Shown: positions 23,570 through 35,447, counted from the stretch's first letter. The stretch is DNA of 64,000 nt from Posidonia oceanica (GCA_037176725.1 JAZBRS010000035.1:42976001-43040000); one strand, 5' to 3'. Numbers and translations: made by a program. The notes: a model not told the origin generated them from the letters alone.

Positions 23570-23830
23570 TAAAACTTTAGACGCGTGATCTGGTACGATT
23601 AACGTTATATACTGGAGTATCTGCGTCCAACACTGAAAAGCTGGTTTGAACGTAAAACACATGATATGGCGCATATTACATTTACCGCCCCAGTTCTTGC
23701 GTACAACGAAGTGAGCCCAGAATCCTTTCTTTCCTTTCTTGCTCTTGGCTAATTTTATGGAATGCTGCGAGATTTTCTCAGTGCTCGCATGGGGAGACCT
23801 CCGACGGTCTTCTTGTGCTTATAAAAGCCT
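23570..23830 (+). promoter_or_regulatory. Promoter block of PMD gene C
   Basis: Degenerate versions of the palindromic module occur: TTTAGACGCG, then GATTAACGTTAT, then TGCGTCCAACA. They lie about 190 bp before a TATA box CTTATAAAAGCC (23818-23829). The preceding GCAACTTAAGTCACT stretch is shared with 25426-25440. Confidence 0.5.
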
Positions 23831-23896
23831 GGCCACCCCTTTGGATTCATACACTTTGTTCCTTGTATTCTTGTTTGTATTCTTTTGCTTGTGCTT

Positions 23897-25310
23897 ATGC
23901 CTCTCCTGTCCCCCATTCTCATGGCATTTGCTTCAGTCCCCAACGTCTCTATGCACAACAAGAGAGGAATTGCAATACCTCTAGAAGAAATTGAAGGGCA
24001 CATGATGTCCCATATCAAGGCCGGGAAAGTATGATTCTCTTCACTGGTTTCTTATTCTTTCTAGTTCCTCATCGTTTTGCTCTCGTTTGCAGGAGATCCT
24101 TAACTTTACAAAGGCACCCTACTTTGACAATGATTTCCCTTACTATTCTCCCTGAGTGAAGGAATTTGTGCCTTGGGCACTAGAAAGAAAGTTCGTCTTA
24201 GCACACACAAGCTTTGGTGGGCTCCTAAACTTGTTGGGAACTGCCTTGGACTGGCCTTTGCTCCATGCCTTATGTGCTTTCTAGAGTCCTGAAACTCACA
24301 CTTTCTTCCTCAGGTGCTGTGAGATGGCGATCCTAGTGGAAGATGTTCATGGCCTTCTTGGTGTTACTCAGATTGGGGCCTTCCGACCAGATACTGACTT
24401 CCCATTGCCATATGGAAAAGCGGACATGCAAGTCTTAATGGATCGTATCTTTGCTGCTCCACCCACATTCCCGGTGCTCAAAGGTCGCCGGCTCAACTTG
24501 GCGCATCTGTATTATAGCTTCCCCTGGATTAAGGATTCTGCCTCCGAGGATTAGCTGCAGATCTGTCTACATTTACTGATTGGAGGCCTCACCATATTTG
24601 TCTCCAAAGACTTCACCTTGGACGTTTATCATACTGAGTTCTTGGTGGGGCTCACCGAACACTTTTGGCAGTCTCCTTTGATTGCGATCCTTGCAGCCAC
24701 ATACCTTGGTCTGACTAGTATCTCAACCGAAGGGGATTTTGTAGGCTCTCCTTTTCTTCTTTCCAGGTGGTTGTATGTCCACTTCCTGAGACTAGAGCCT
24801 GTGAAGACTGACCTTATTGAGGAGAGGTTTTGCTTCCTATCCTCTGCTTCTATCAACTTCTTCACATCCTCTACGCCATATTGTCGCAAACACCAGGAGC
24901 GAGGGTCTCTGCTCGAATTAGAATTGATTGGGCCCACCCACTTTGTGGTGTATAACTTTCATCACTGCTTTGATATGGTGGGGCAAAAGAAGGGGGTGTC
25001 GCCTCGGCTAAGCTCTATTCCTTGTATCCAAACTCGGGAACGTGGCGCTCCAACTGATGCAGCGATGGTGTATTACATTCGAGCTCTTTGGGCAACCTTG
25101 GACCGCCATGATGACTCAGATGGGACCCACTCTACTCCTTTGACTTGCTGTCTACTCTGAGAGTATGAGCATTGGAACTGTTACTCGAAGTTACTGCCCA
25201 AGCCTAAGGAGTGGGTTGAGGAGACCGGTGTGCTGCAGAAAAAAAGGAAGAGGCCAATTAGACAGGCAATCTTTGTAGTTCATTTCCATTTTTGGACCAT
25301 GTATTTTTAA
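23897..25310 (+). pseudogene. PMD gene C (two exons)
   Basis: Exon 1 is 23897-24028 (an in-frame alternative ATG lies at 23921), the intron is 24029-24092 (GTATGA...GCAG), and exon 2 is 24093-25310. Together they encode about 449 residues. PMD features in order are the SPETHTFFLRCCEMAILVED block with a Trp-to-stop change just before it, LNLAHLYYSF, LLIGGLTIFVSKDFTL, DFVGSPFLLSRWLYVHFLRL, FVVYNFHHCFDM, and a basic C-terminal KKRKRP stretch that could be a nuclear localisation signal. Only four in-frame stops occur (TGA 24153, TAG 24282, TAG 24552, TGA 25158) and no frameshift. It is a diverged paralog of gene A. Placed 70 bp after a TATA box. Function unknown. Confidence 0.75.
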
Positions 25311-25419
25311 TTTCAGGAATGAATATATATTTTTCTTTTTATTTCAATTCTTATTCATATGCTTTGGACAGTGCTGAGTCTAGAACTACTCCTTGGTGGC
25401 TTTGGCATTGATTCAAGGG

Positions 25420-25495
25420 CCCTTTGTCTGAATTCAGCAACTTAAGTCACTGTTAAAATGTAAGATGCTCAATCTATTGCTGTGTTTAATGTTGG
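25420..25495 (+). promoter_or_regulatory. Remnant of a fourth PMD promoter block, cut by E2
   Basis: The stretch GCAACTTAAGTCACT followed by GTAAGATGC and GTGTTTAATGTT parallels the gene C promoter (GCAACTTAAGTCACT, TTTAGACGCG, GATTAACGTT) and ends exactly where the E2 LTR begins. A further PMD gene is expected on the far side of the inserted elements, beyond the window. Confidence 0.45.
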
Positions 25496-25713
25496 TGTAG
25501 ACACCCCATTTTGATAGCCTGGAAGTTGGTGGTTTTCTCCTGCAGGCTCGCTTGGACTCTGGGATGGCACTCCTTTTGACTAACCCTTTTCTACCCCAAA
25601 ACCAAGCCTAAAACCTTACCTAAACCTTAAACCCTCAACCCAAGCCTTTTTGCATATTTTTAAACCTTTCTAAGCCCAAGCCCAAGCCCATTTCAGCCTT
25701 TTGCATCCTGGGT

Positions 25714-28076
25714 TTGTTGTACGCTGGAATAGGCAGCGTCCAACGTTGGACGTGCCCTGTGCTAGCGTCCAACGTTGGACGCCATCTGCTCCAGCATCCA
25801 ATGACTCGGTTGCAGCAGCGGCTGCTCCACCCCCTTCGGCTCACCGCCTGTCCACTCCACTGCCCCTCTGCACTTACTACCCGTCTCCTCTTGCACTCTA
25901 GGTCATCCACTACCTTCCAAGGCCGAGTTACTCCACTTACTACCCATCTTTTCTTCCTCAGCCCGTTTTCCACTCTCTCCGCCCTCACTGCCAACAATCG
26001 CTCCTGTCAGCCACCGTCGCGACTTCACCGACCTTCTGACGAGCCCCTGCCACCCTCCTGACATCCCTTGTGCCTTCCCTTAACCCACAGCCCTGCCACA
26101 GCCCTGCAATTGCCCGCAATTCCACCTGCAACTTTGCCATTTGCACTTGAACCCATGCACCACAACAACAAAACAACCATCTTCCCCCTTGCCAGCAGTT
26201 ACCACACAAGCGAGAGAGAAAATTCGGCGACTCCAGAGCGTAGAGCGAAGATCCACCTCCGTCCTCGACCTTTCGTCGACCTCTCTAGTGCCCCCAGCTG
26301 GCCATGTGACCTCGCTGGAGTCAGCTCTGCCGCCAACTTCTGCAACGCCGGCACGAAGGTCGAACCGCCGTTCCAGGCCGCAAAAAGGTTGGTCTTCCAT
26401 CCCTTAGCCTAGTGCATGATAGTTAGAGTGTTTCCCCATTCTTTCCATGCCCTTTTGCACTACACACACCCCTCCTCGCCTTGGTTTTCCGACGGTGAGG
26501 AGGAGGAGGTGGGTGGAGCGATCCACCCGCCTAATCTTGGCACCAAGCATACCACCATGCTTGTTGACAATCACTCTTGCTTATTAGCAAGTTTTCTTGA
26601 AGCTTTGGATCCATTTGGCCACCTCGCTTGGCTGGGAGGATCTTCAGTGTGTTGGATGCCTAGGTTGGTGCGTCCAACGTTGGATATGGCCGTAGCCAGC
26701 GTCCAACATCCTGTCTTGCCTCCTTTTCCTTTGCTTTTGCTTTGATGCTTGCTATGCTTTGTTATGGTTTGTTTCTGTGAGTCTGTGCTGCATGTCTCGT
26801 TTACATATTTTCAGATGCCATGCCATGCCTGTTTCTTTGTTTTGATCCTAGTTTAGACTATTTTGCATGCTTTAGGTCTGTTTGCTATCTGCCTGCGTTG
26901 GATGCCTGGGTGAGCCGCGTCCAACGTTGGACGCTGGTTCATCCGGCGTCCAACATGTCTAATGGTTCTATTTTGCTGCCATGCTTGCACCTTGCCTCTT
27001 TTTGATGTTTATGCATGATCCATGTATGCTTAGAGATGCCTGGCCCCTATGGCAACCATGCTTAGGCTTGCTAATGTCCTCTTAAGTTGCATGCCTTTTT
27101 CTTGGTTTTTTATCCTTTATTCTTATGCTTGCTATGAATGTTATCCTTTTTACTTGCTTCTCATAAATTATATGCTTGCTATGAATGTTTCTTCTTGCTC
27201 TGGCATGTCTTTAGTAGTTTGCATGAATGTTAGATGGGGTTTAGAGCTGAGCTCCCCCTTTGTGCAGGTGAGTTTGCATGCTGCAGGCGTTGGACGCCAA
27301 GGACTTCAGCATCCAACATTGGACGCTGCTGTAACCAGCGTCTAACGTCCCTACTCCTCTGTCTTGTTTTTTTAAGCTTGCATGATGCTCTGATCTGTTT
27401 GTTTGCATGATTCCTGTGTTTACATGCTTGCTTAGCTTTCATTGCAATTATTCCATAGCTTCCTTAGTTCATATGCTATATTCTATGCAAGTTCTTGTGT
27501 GTTTGTGCCTCCCAGTGCGTTGTACGCTGCTGTTCCTGGCGTCCAACATTGGACGCCGGTTTGGCTCGCATCCAACGTTCTAGTTGAGCTTCATGCCTGG
27601 CACATGCTGTAGGTATTGTTTTCTTGGTTTCTTATGCCTCCTATGCTTGCATGTCTACCTTCTACTTGTCTCCAGTAGCCCAAATGCATGCTCTAGTATT
27701 TTATTTGTCATTTGTATGCTTATTTGTCTTGTTTTCCTCTGGCCTGCGTTGGACGCCTACCTCTCTAGCGTCTAACGTTGGACGCCTACCTCTCTGGCGT
27801 CTAACGTTGGACGCCATGCCCACGGGCATCCAACACCTTGCTTGCTCTGATTCTTGATCTTAGCTTGCCCCTTTGCTCTGGATCTGCTTCTGTTTCGTTG
27901 CCATGCTCGCCCTGCATGTCATGCACCCATTTTGCTGCATTTTTGCATCTGCATTGCATCCATATAGCTAGAATGCATTCTTTTTCAAAAGTTGCATGCT
28001 GTTTGCCTCCAGCAGGTGTTGGACGCTAGCAATGCCAGCGTCCAACGTTGGACGCTGCAGTTGGCAGCGTCCAACG
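25714..28076. repeat. Seven palindrome clusters in the E2 LTR
   Basis: Each cluster consists of a half-site like GCGTTGGACGC, then one or two full palindromes like GCGTCCAACGTTGGACGC starting 21-22 bp after the half-site start, then a half-site like GCGTCCAACG 29 bp after the last palindrome start. Palindromes start at 25736, 25765, 26670, 26917, 27309, 27539, 27768, 27797 and 28038. Where two palindromes occur they are 29 bp apart. Cluster spacing is about 230-390 bp except for the first gap. Substitutions are mostly C-to-T or G-to-A. Confidence 0.85.
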
Positions 28077-28213
28077 CTTGCAGTAGGCTAAACTTGATTT
28101 TAAAATGCTGATTTTGCTTCATTCGCCGATTTCCGTGTTTTATCGCTCCTAATACCTACTGCTACCCCCATGCATGCTGCCTAACCCCTGTTTTGGTTTT
28201 GCACCTCGCTTTT

Positions 28214-28353
28214 GCATCGTTTTCCATGCCCCTGCATCATATTCCACGCCTTTGCATTGTTTTCTGCGCCTTTGCACCGTTTTCCGTGCCTTTGGATCGT
28301 TTTCCGCACTTTCGCCTCATTTTCCGTGCTTTCGCACTGTTTTCCGTGCCTGC
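28214..28353 (+). repeat. 20-bp tandem array in the E2 LTR
   Basis: Seven units of 20 bp with the core GCACCGTTTTCCGTGC. It occupies the same relative LTR position as the 30-bp arrays of E3 and E4 (core GCACCGTTTTGCGTGC). Confidence 0.85.
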
Positions 28354-28632
28354 TTTGGTTTATCTCTTGCATGTCGTTTGCATTGCCTGGTTTTCCTTGC
28401 AGTTTTATTTTATCGCTTGCATTTGCATTAGGCTATGATACTTACTGCCTAGGAGTTCTCACAAACCAGGGTTCGCCCAGTTCGGAACACTAACAGCGTG
28501 GTTGAGCACATAGATAGCACGTTTATTTCCCATGCATAGCAGGCAGTCATTCATTACATTTAGGCATTAGGCTAGCACCTTCCTGCATTAGCGAGCGAGA
28601 TTGCCTAAGAAAGACCGACTCTCGGACGTATC

Positions 28633-28654
28633 GGGGGTGCCTAACACCTTCCCC
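28633..28654 (+). promoter_or_regulatory. Conserved LTR hairpin block, E2 copy
   Basis: GGTGCCTAACACC flanked by a G run and, after TT, a C run. The stem GGTG/CACC with loop CCTAA is followed by GGAGT as in the other LTRs. It lies 357 nt before the PBS. Confidence 0.55.
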
Positions 28655-28847
28655 ATGCGTAACAGGAGTACATGCCCTTTCTCTTGGCCCGCAAGACCTT
28701 TCCTTCATCCTAGGCACGAGTCATAGCATAGCAAAGCATTCGCATTGTGTTGCATCGTATCCCTTTGCCCTCTCTTTGCATCCGGTTTTGCATGTCTTTT
28801 CATGTATTACCCTCGATTTTCCCTGTCTCCCAATTTAATAGACCTGG

Positions 28848-28858
28848 TGGCGACTCCG
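28848..28858 (+). other. PBS-like motif inside E2 LTR
   Basis: TGGCGACTCCG, a perfect match to the first 11 bases of the canonical PBS, 163 nt before the real PBS, which itself has mutated to TGGCAACTCCA. Confidence 0.65.
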
Positions 28859-29010
28859 ATTTGTCTTATCATTTCTTTTTCTTCTTTTGCCAGCGTTTCC
28901 GAGTCAAGTTTTTTCCCTTGGATCCTGCCGCATATAGTGAGCCTATTTTGATCGGTGCACGTGAGCTTTTGGCATCGTGCATGGACGATCAGAATTTAGG
29001 ATTACTACAG

Positions 29011-29028
29011 TGGCAACTCCAATGGGGA
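29011..29028 (+). other. E2 primer-binding site
   Basis: TGGCAACTCCAATGGGGA matches the tRNA-Arg-type PBS at 15 of 18 positions, with changes at positions 5, 11 and 12. Confidence 0.8.
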
Positions 29029-30184
29029 CCTTGTACTCCGACTTTCGTCTTGGCCTTCTCGCCACTTGCTTTTGTGCTTTACTTGCCTTTTGCTTCCGCT
29101 TGCCTTACTTGCTTACCTGCTTGCTTGTTTACTTACTTGCTTTATGCCATGATTGCTTGCGCTGCTTTATTTACATACACCACATGTCTAAATACTTGCT
29201 TGGCACACCATGCATGCCTTTTGAATGATGAATGCTTTCTTTTACACCAATGCAATGCCACTGCACCTGCACATGCTATGCATACTTGCCTTTTGCTATG
29301 ATAAGTGTTTTTCCTTCACTATCATGCTCACAGCACTAGCACATACCATGCGCATGCCTATTGCAATGATTTGTGCTACTTGCTTGCCATGTTTGGGTGA
29401 TTTTCTTCCCCTTTTGCATTAAGCCTAAGGACAATTAGAGATTGATTGCTTCCCCCATGGTCAGCTAAAAAATAGCAAGTAAAAAGAACCTCTAGGAGCA
29501 ACTAGAGACTGCAATACACCCGCACCCCCTTGAGTTAATAAAATACGCAAGATAAAACGCAAAGCATTTGCATGAAGCATCATATAAGGCATGCATTCTT
29601 CTCATCTAAGTCCACCTACAGTCTAAGAAGGATAGTCCCTGTCTCTCACCCCCAGTGCTTTGGCATGGTGTGAGTAGATCAGTCTGTCCCCCCTTGTCAG
29701 GGGGTCGCATCGGTGTTAGTGGAGGGTACCACCCATGCTTCTGGCAGGGTCAAGGCCACCTACACACTACTACGTCACCACTTGAGCTTTAGGCCGAGAT
29801 TAAGACGTGGGACCTGCTTTTTCTAGCCTGAGTCGGCGACCCGTACACCCATGAGCGTTCGAAGTAGACTACCTACTAGGACACCCTAGATTGGTGAGTG
29901 AGAGCATGCTAGAAAGCATACATCTGCATTCATGTCATACATCAAAGCACTTGCATTTTACTTTTGTGTTCTAATCCCTTGTTATTTGCTTGCCTTTCGC
30001 ACAGAGGTCAGTGAGCGAGTTCCTTAGCTGGAGCTTGAGTGCCTTCTCTTACTGACGCTCCTGTTGTGACCCCTGTTTCCGATCATCCTCTTCCGAGCTA
30101 CTTCGCCTTAGCGAATATAGCTCCTCCTAGGATTCACCCTCTTGCCCCCTCTCGTAGCCCTGTGATCACCCGTTCTCAGTCAAC
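29029..30184 (+). other. E2 5' leader
   Basis: The section 29590-29910 is collinear with the conserved leader of E1, E3 and E4, but the candidate leader ORF is interrupted by stops here. A pyrimidine-rich stretch ending in CACAG near 30004 is a possible splice acceptor. The rest is TGC- and TTG-rich and without support for genes. Confidence 0.55.
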
Positions 30185-33146
30185 ATGGCCTAGTTTGTTG
30201 GTGATTCCCAGGTCCTGTTGCCCTGGAGGTGACCCCTCTTTCAGTCCCTCCGACTCCCGCATTGACCCCCTCTATGCCAGTGTCTCCTTCTCTAGTACAA
30301 CTGCCTCCCCCTATTCTGTAGGGCATTGCAGGCTCCGCTGGACCCGGTTGCCGAGACTATCTTGGTAACCGCCACCCGCGCTCTGGAGACACCATTGACT
30401 CCTCCTTCCCAGGGTAATGTCACTTTTGACACCCACCCTGCTATGGCAAATCTCGCTTTAGGACCTCCGCCTCATGGACAATCTGTGTCCCAACTGCTTG
30501 ATTCTGCTCCCCTGCCGATCCTGCAACTCAGCATACCTACTGACGGGTCCCTTGAGATGCAATATGAGCAGCTGATGGAGACTGCCCAGAGACTGCAGGG
30601 CATGGCTCTATCTCTTCGCCCTTCATTCACTCCTGTCGCTCCTGAGGCTCCAATGCGACCTGCTCTCGCATCGTAGGCATTCCCTTCTGCTCCCCCGCCC
30701 AGACCACCGCCTCAGCTACTCACTGCTCAAGCGATGGGGGCTCAACTTCCGCCTCCTGCATATGCACAACACCCTGCACAGCATTCTCCTCTAGCACCTG
30801 GTGGCCAGTCCTTGGGATTGGTTGGAGTGCAGTATCCCTCTGGCCCGCAGCCCGGCATCGTGCCGGTGCAGTAGTTGACGCTCCAACACTCTGCATCACC
30901 TATCACTCAGCATGCTAGTTATTCCTACCCCCTGCATCAACAATACCCTACCCTTGTATACATGCCAGCACACACAACACACCCGCACGGATACGCCGCC
31001 CATCCCGTCGCTCCACCAGGCGATGTGATGGTAGACCCAGAGGAGCACCTTGGTGCGTCCTATGCGGCATATGTGGCCCCTACCCCTGCTGTACCACCTC
31101 CTTTGGCAGCAGCTCTAGAATCTAACGACAATAGGTTCGCCGTTCTGGAGAAAGCACTTCGACAAGTGCATGGTACAGACCACCAGTCTTACCAGTTCCG
31201 GGACCTCTATTACTTCCCAGATGCGGTGCTCCCACTGAAGTTTTGCATCCCAATCTTTCAAAAATATAATGGTAGAGGCTGTCCAATAGCACACCTGATG
31301 GCATACTGCTGAGATGTTGCTCATCTCCAGGCTGACGAGAGGTTGCTAATTCGCTTGTTCGAGAAAAGTCTAACCGGCCCTGCGCTTAAGTGGTTCACCT
31401 CACTTGATATAGCCAGCATCAAGATGTGGAACGACCTCAGCCAGGCGTTCCTGGGACAATATTCCTTCAACCTAGACCTGGTCCCTAACCGCGCGAACCT
31501 GGTCGCAACATAGCAGAACCCCGGCGAGCCGTTTGGGGAGTATGTCGGCTGCTGGCGTGCACTCGCTTCGCAGGTTCGAGACAGACCCTCTGATGAGGAG
31601 TCGCTGGAGATTGTGATCGGGGGTGCGCAGCTCGCTGTCGGGGCTCTGCTCAGCATTCAACCTGTCACATCCTTCACTGCACTGATTCAGGCTGGCACCT
31701 GCGTGGAGAGTTCACTACGGAGTGGCAACTTCCCGACGCTCTCTGCATTTGCCAAGCATGCCACCACCAGCAGCAACACCAGCAACAACAGTGGTGGTAC
31801 CACCAGCAGTCGGCCCAAGAAGAAGGACTCGCCGAAACCTACTGTTGCCTACGTCGACCTAGCGTCCATGCCTGTTCAGCTGGCGGTTCGGCCTCCCCTA
31901 AATCATGTAGTATACGCACCAGCAACTAGGACACCCCCACACCACAAATCACAACCACCGCCCAACCAGTGTATCCTGCCGCATCGGCCTGGCAAGCGCA
32001 GCCCCAGGGGCAAAGGCGACAGCGGCGTCAATTCACCCCACTGGTGGAGCCGTTGAGCGCTATCCTCCCCAAGGTTGCGACATTCCTGAGGTTTCCCGAG
32101 GTCGCCCACTGCCAAATCCACTTCTGCAATGGCATAAGGCGCACCTTTTTTGCGACTTTCATCGAGCCGTAGGGCACTCGACGAACAGTTGCCTCACCTT
32201 GCGGGACGCCATTCAGAATCTGATCGAATCGAGAACGATTACGATCCACACACACAAGGCACCTACATCTGCTCCTTCATCAGCATCAGCCCCTGCATAA
32301 GCTTTAGCACCTCCTCATCCCAGCATCGTCCATCAGCCCCTCCCAGAGCATCCCAATCTGGAAGGCGCGGGGACCTCGGGAATCTATTCTCTCTTCCCCT
32401 CTGGGCCTGCTACGTCTGTAGTGGACCCCTCCGAGCTCATTCATGATGTCTCGGAACTCTTTCCTCTCTCTCTTTATCGTGTGGCTATTGTCGGCTTCGA
32501 GTCGGGAGTCCATATGATCCGACCGCGTGCCAGGTCGGGGCACTCCGCCGCTCGCCTTACCATGCACCCCTAGGCCCCTACCCTTGTACACCATCAAGCT
32601 AGACCGTAGGCCCAAACCCCTGCCTCCTATTTAGGTAGGCCCCTAGTTAGCCTGTTAGCTAGGTCTCCTCCAGGACCCCCAGCAACCTACCAGCATCAGC
32701 ACCCTTTCCCCTATCGCCCAGCCAACCCTCCTCTAGCCCCTCTTGTGCTCGTAGCACAGGCCCCTGCGGTTATTGACTTAACTTGGGACCCCCATCGCGT
32801 GCCCTACAACTATGCTACGGAAACGTGCGCAGAAGTCACGCGATCGGGGAGGGTATACCAGCCCGCAGCACCGGTGGTAAGGCCCAGCCATCTAGCACCC
32901 ACTGCACCCTCACCAGCAAGCCAACCAACAGCACCCCCACCAATTAGCCAACCCGCAGCACCCCCAACATCAAGCCAACCCCCTGCACCTAGCCTGGTAG
33001 AGCCAGCCCCCAAAGCATCCCCTTCTACCACCAGAAAGCCGCACCACAAAACCGACATTACCTCCCAGCTTAGGAGGGTTAAAGCCGATATTCCCATTTG
33101 GGACCTTATACATTCCTCTTCTGAACACCGCAAGGCTTTTCTCTGA
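30185..33146 (+). pseudogene. E2 gag
   Basis: ATG at 30185 matches the gag start of the other copies, but the third codon is already TAG. The proline-rich N-terminus, the core with KWFTSLDIASIKMWNDLSQ, and the Asn/Ser/Thr-rich linker (about 31760-31830) are recognisable. In the knuckle region the first Cys is replaced and the frame is lost around 32040-32200. The pre-protease block IWDLIHSSSEHRKAFL ends at a TGA at 33144-33146. Several stops and at least one frameshift between 31900 and 32700 make it a pseudogene. Confidence 0.82.
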
Positions 33147-33923
33147 GTGTTCCAAGTAGCTCGTGTGTCCCAAGCTATAGAACCCGCGGCCCTGGAAAGC
33201 ATGGTTGGCGTCATCACGGAGCCTCAGATCATCTCTTTCACGAGCGATGAGCTACCTCCGGCGAGGATTAATCATAACCAACCCTTGTTTGTCACGGTGC
33301 AATACAAAAACTTTCGCATTCCCCTATCGCTGGTTGATAATGGGTCAGGCCTTAATGTCTGTCCGTTGCACACTGCAACCAGGCTTGCATTCAAAGCCGA
33401 GGATATCACCCCGGCAATAAAGGGAATGACAGCTTTTGACAACACTCCCCATGACGCTCTAGGGATCTTCATTATTCCTCTTATCATTGGCCCAGTCGCT
33501 TTCGATGTGGAATTCTACATTGTTGACTTGGAGCCTAACTTTAATTTCCTACTTGGGCACCCTTGCCTGCACAAGCATCAAGTCATCCCCTCGACCCTCC
33601 ACCGCATGATCAAGTTTCGCCTCGGCGACGATGTTATCGTTGTAATGGCGGAAAACTTCGAGAAGGAGCGGATCGAGGTGGTTGCACCCATCTCTTCGCA
33701 TACTGTCCCTTTTGACCCTGAGCTTTCAGCTGCCATGTATCGAGTTAATCGGTGCGAGCCGGTTAGCTTTATACCCGATCTAGAATGTGTCAACTCCTTG
33801 GCCGTTCACAGCAACCCCTTCCAGATGGTCGAAAACGTCTGTCACAGGTGGGGCTATGTCAAGGGAACGCCGCTCGGACGATATGGCCAAGGAATCGCTG
33901 AGCCGATCAGTGCAGCAGAGTGA
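33147..33923 (+). pseudogene. E2 aspartic protease with G-patch-like tail
   Basis: This 258-codon stretch is uninterrupted. It holds the catalytic LVDNGSGLNV with its Asp, the flap and second-half block FDVEFYIVDLEPNFNFLLG, then HKHQVIPSTLHRMIKF. The C-terminal GYVKGTPLGRYGQGI resembles a G-patch, as found after some retroelement proteases. It is the best-preserved protease in the window, yet it is separated from gag by a stop at 33144 and from RT by the broken linker. Confidence 0.85.
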
Positions 33924-35447
33924 AGAGATTCTGAAGGTCTCAGATATGACCTGCAGTCTAGCAAAGATAGATGCATGCAGCCTAAGGATCAGAGGATGGC
34001 TATCCCACAGGACCTCACTAACTTCACCAATGCAGGTATCCTGGATTCAAACAGCAGTGAGGCCCCAGCCCAGCAGCCGTCATGCTTGAGCTCTCCACTG
34101 CCGGTAGAAGAATGGGTCTGCAGTGAGGACTACTACTCAAATGAGGAGAAGTCTGGCATAGTTGAGGCAGCCCCAACCAGCAGTAAGGATCAACTCAGCG
34201 TGGCAACGTCTCGGTCAGTTTGCTCGGCAGTCACTAGTACAGCAGCAGAATTGGTAGGCCCTGGGGCGAGGTTGACAATTTCTCCTCTTCCTGCAGCTTC
34301 ACCAAAGTCACCGACAGCCGCAGCTGCAGCGCTAAAGTCGGAAGCACGCCCTCCGACACCATTCAGCAGTCAGCTTGTGGCCGCAGCCGCGCTAGCATGG
34401 TAGTCACCTTCTCCGACAGTGCAGTCAGTTGGATCAAACGGTAGCATGACTCAGCCTACATCATTGATAGCGCCACAAGCAAGCCAGGCGGCTCTGTCAG
34501 GCACACCGCTGTCAGCTTCAGCAGATCTTGCTATGCGGAAGATTCTCGCCGCTGCTACCGGGAGACCACCACTGTCACCCACGGGCACCGACGCTTCATC
34601 CCCAAGCACAGCAGCCCAACCATTGGCCCCCCAGAAGAGCAGTTGTGCCTCCCCTCCAGTAGCAGTAGTGACCCTGGCAGCCTACCCAGCAGTAGCGAAA
34701 CAAGTACCCCAAGCAGTAGAAAGCCCAGCAGTTGAGCCAAGACTGGCCGCAAGTCTGGCAATCGCTTATTACGTCGACTCACCCTCGGATGAGGAGGGAG
34801 GAGCGACTGCAGACGCTCAGATTGATTTCTCAATGGGAGACTTGGAGCAGTTATTCCAGAAGCAGCTCGCGTCGCTGGCGTAGGACGTCGTAGAGCATGA
34901 GACCGTACAGAAGAATGGGAAGGCCGTGGCCACAGATCCCTCTATCATGGTCCTAGAGGAAGATCTAGAAGTCGAGGCACCCACTAGACTAGATGAGCTG
35001 ATCACCCTACAGCCAGGGGGTGAGTCTAGATGATTTGTGCAGTGCATGCCACACTTATGCAATGCAGCAGGCGGCAATACACTGATCAGCCGCCAGCCTG
35101 ATGTGTCCCTGGCAAGCACACCGGAACATGCAGAGGAATTGACAGTGCAGTAGATACCAGTGGCATCAACACCACAAGCAGCACCAGTAGCACTGCAAGT
35201 AGCAGCACTAGCACAACATGCACCAGCAGCAGCACAACATGCACAAGCAGTAGCACAGAAGGCACCAACAGCACAGCAGCAAGCAGTAGCACATGCAACC
35301 CCCGCACAGCAAGCAGCAGCATAGTTAGCTTCAGCACAGGCAGTAGCACGGACAGCAAAACCAGCAGAGTCAGAGCAGGTAGAGCCAGCCGAGGAGTTTG
35401 CCAGGACAGGGGTCACGCGTCGAGGGTATAAAAAGACTCGGGTAAGC
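33924..35447 (+). pseudogene. E2 protease-RT linker
   Basis: A serine-, proline- and alanine-rich spacer with multiple stops. Short conserved pieces (AIPQDLTNFTNAGIL-like, YYVDSPSDEE-like) match E3 and E1. It ends in a lineage-specific Gln/Ala expansion at 35150-35345 before the RT lead-in. Confidence 0.6.
35150..35345 (+). repeat. Gln/Ala codon-type repeat in E2 linker
   Basis: A degenerate array built from GCAGTAGCAC and CAGCAGCAC words. In the pol frame it would encode an Ala/Gln-rich stretch. E1 and E3 have shorter, different sequence here. Confidence 0.7.

Larger units (their letters stand above)
25496..29009 (+). mobile_element. E2 5' LTR (3,514 bp)
   Basis: Starts TGTAGACACCCCATTTTGA and ends ATTACTACA one base before the PBS. 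The start shares about 20 bp with the other LTRs and the last 600 bp share conserved blocks with E3 and E4, but the middle is unique: a CT- and TGC-rich stretch with seven clusters of the GCGTCCAACGTTGGACGC palindrome and a 20-bp tandem array. I found no convincing TATA box. The matching 3' LTR lies outside the window. Confidence 0.88.

Noticed and set aside
25985..26410. Overlapping open frames in the E2 LTR resembling a short gene
   Set aside because: Several overlapping frames on both strands in CT-rich LTR sequence, no domain, no conservation with other LTRs.
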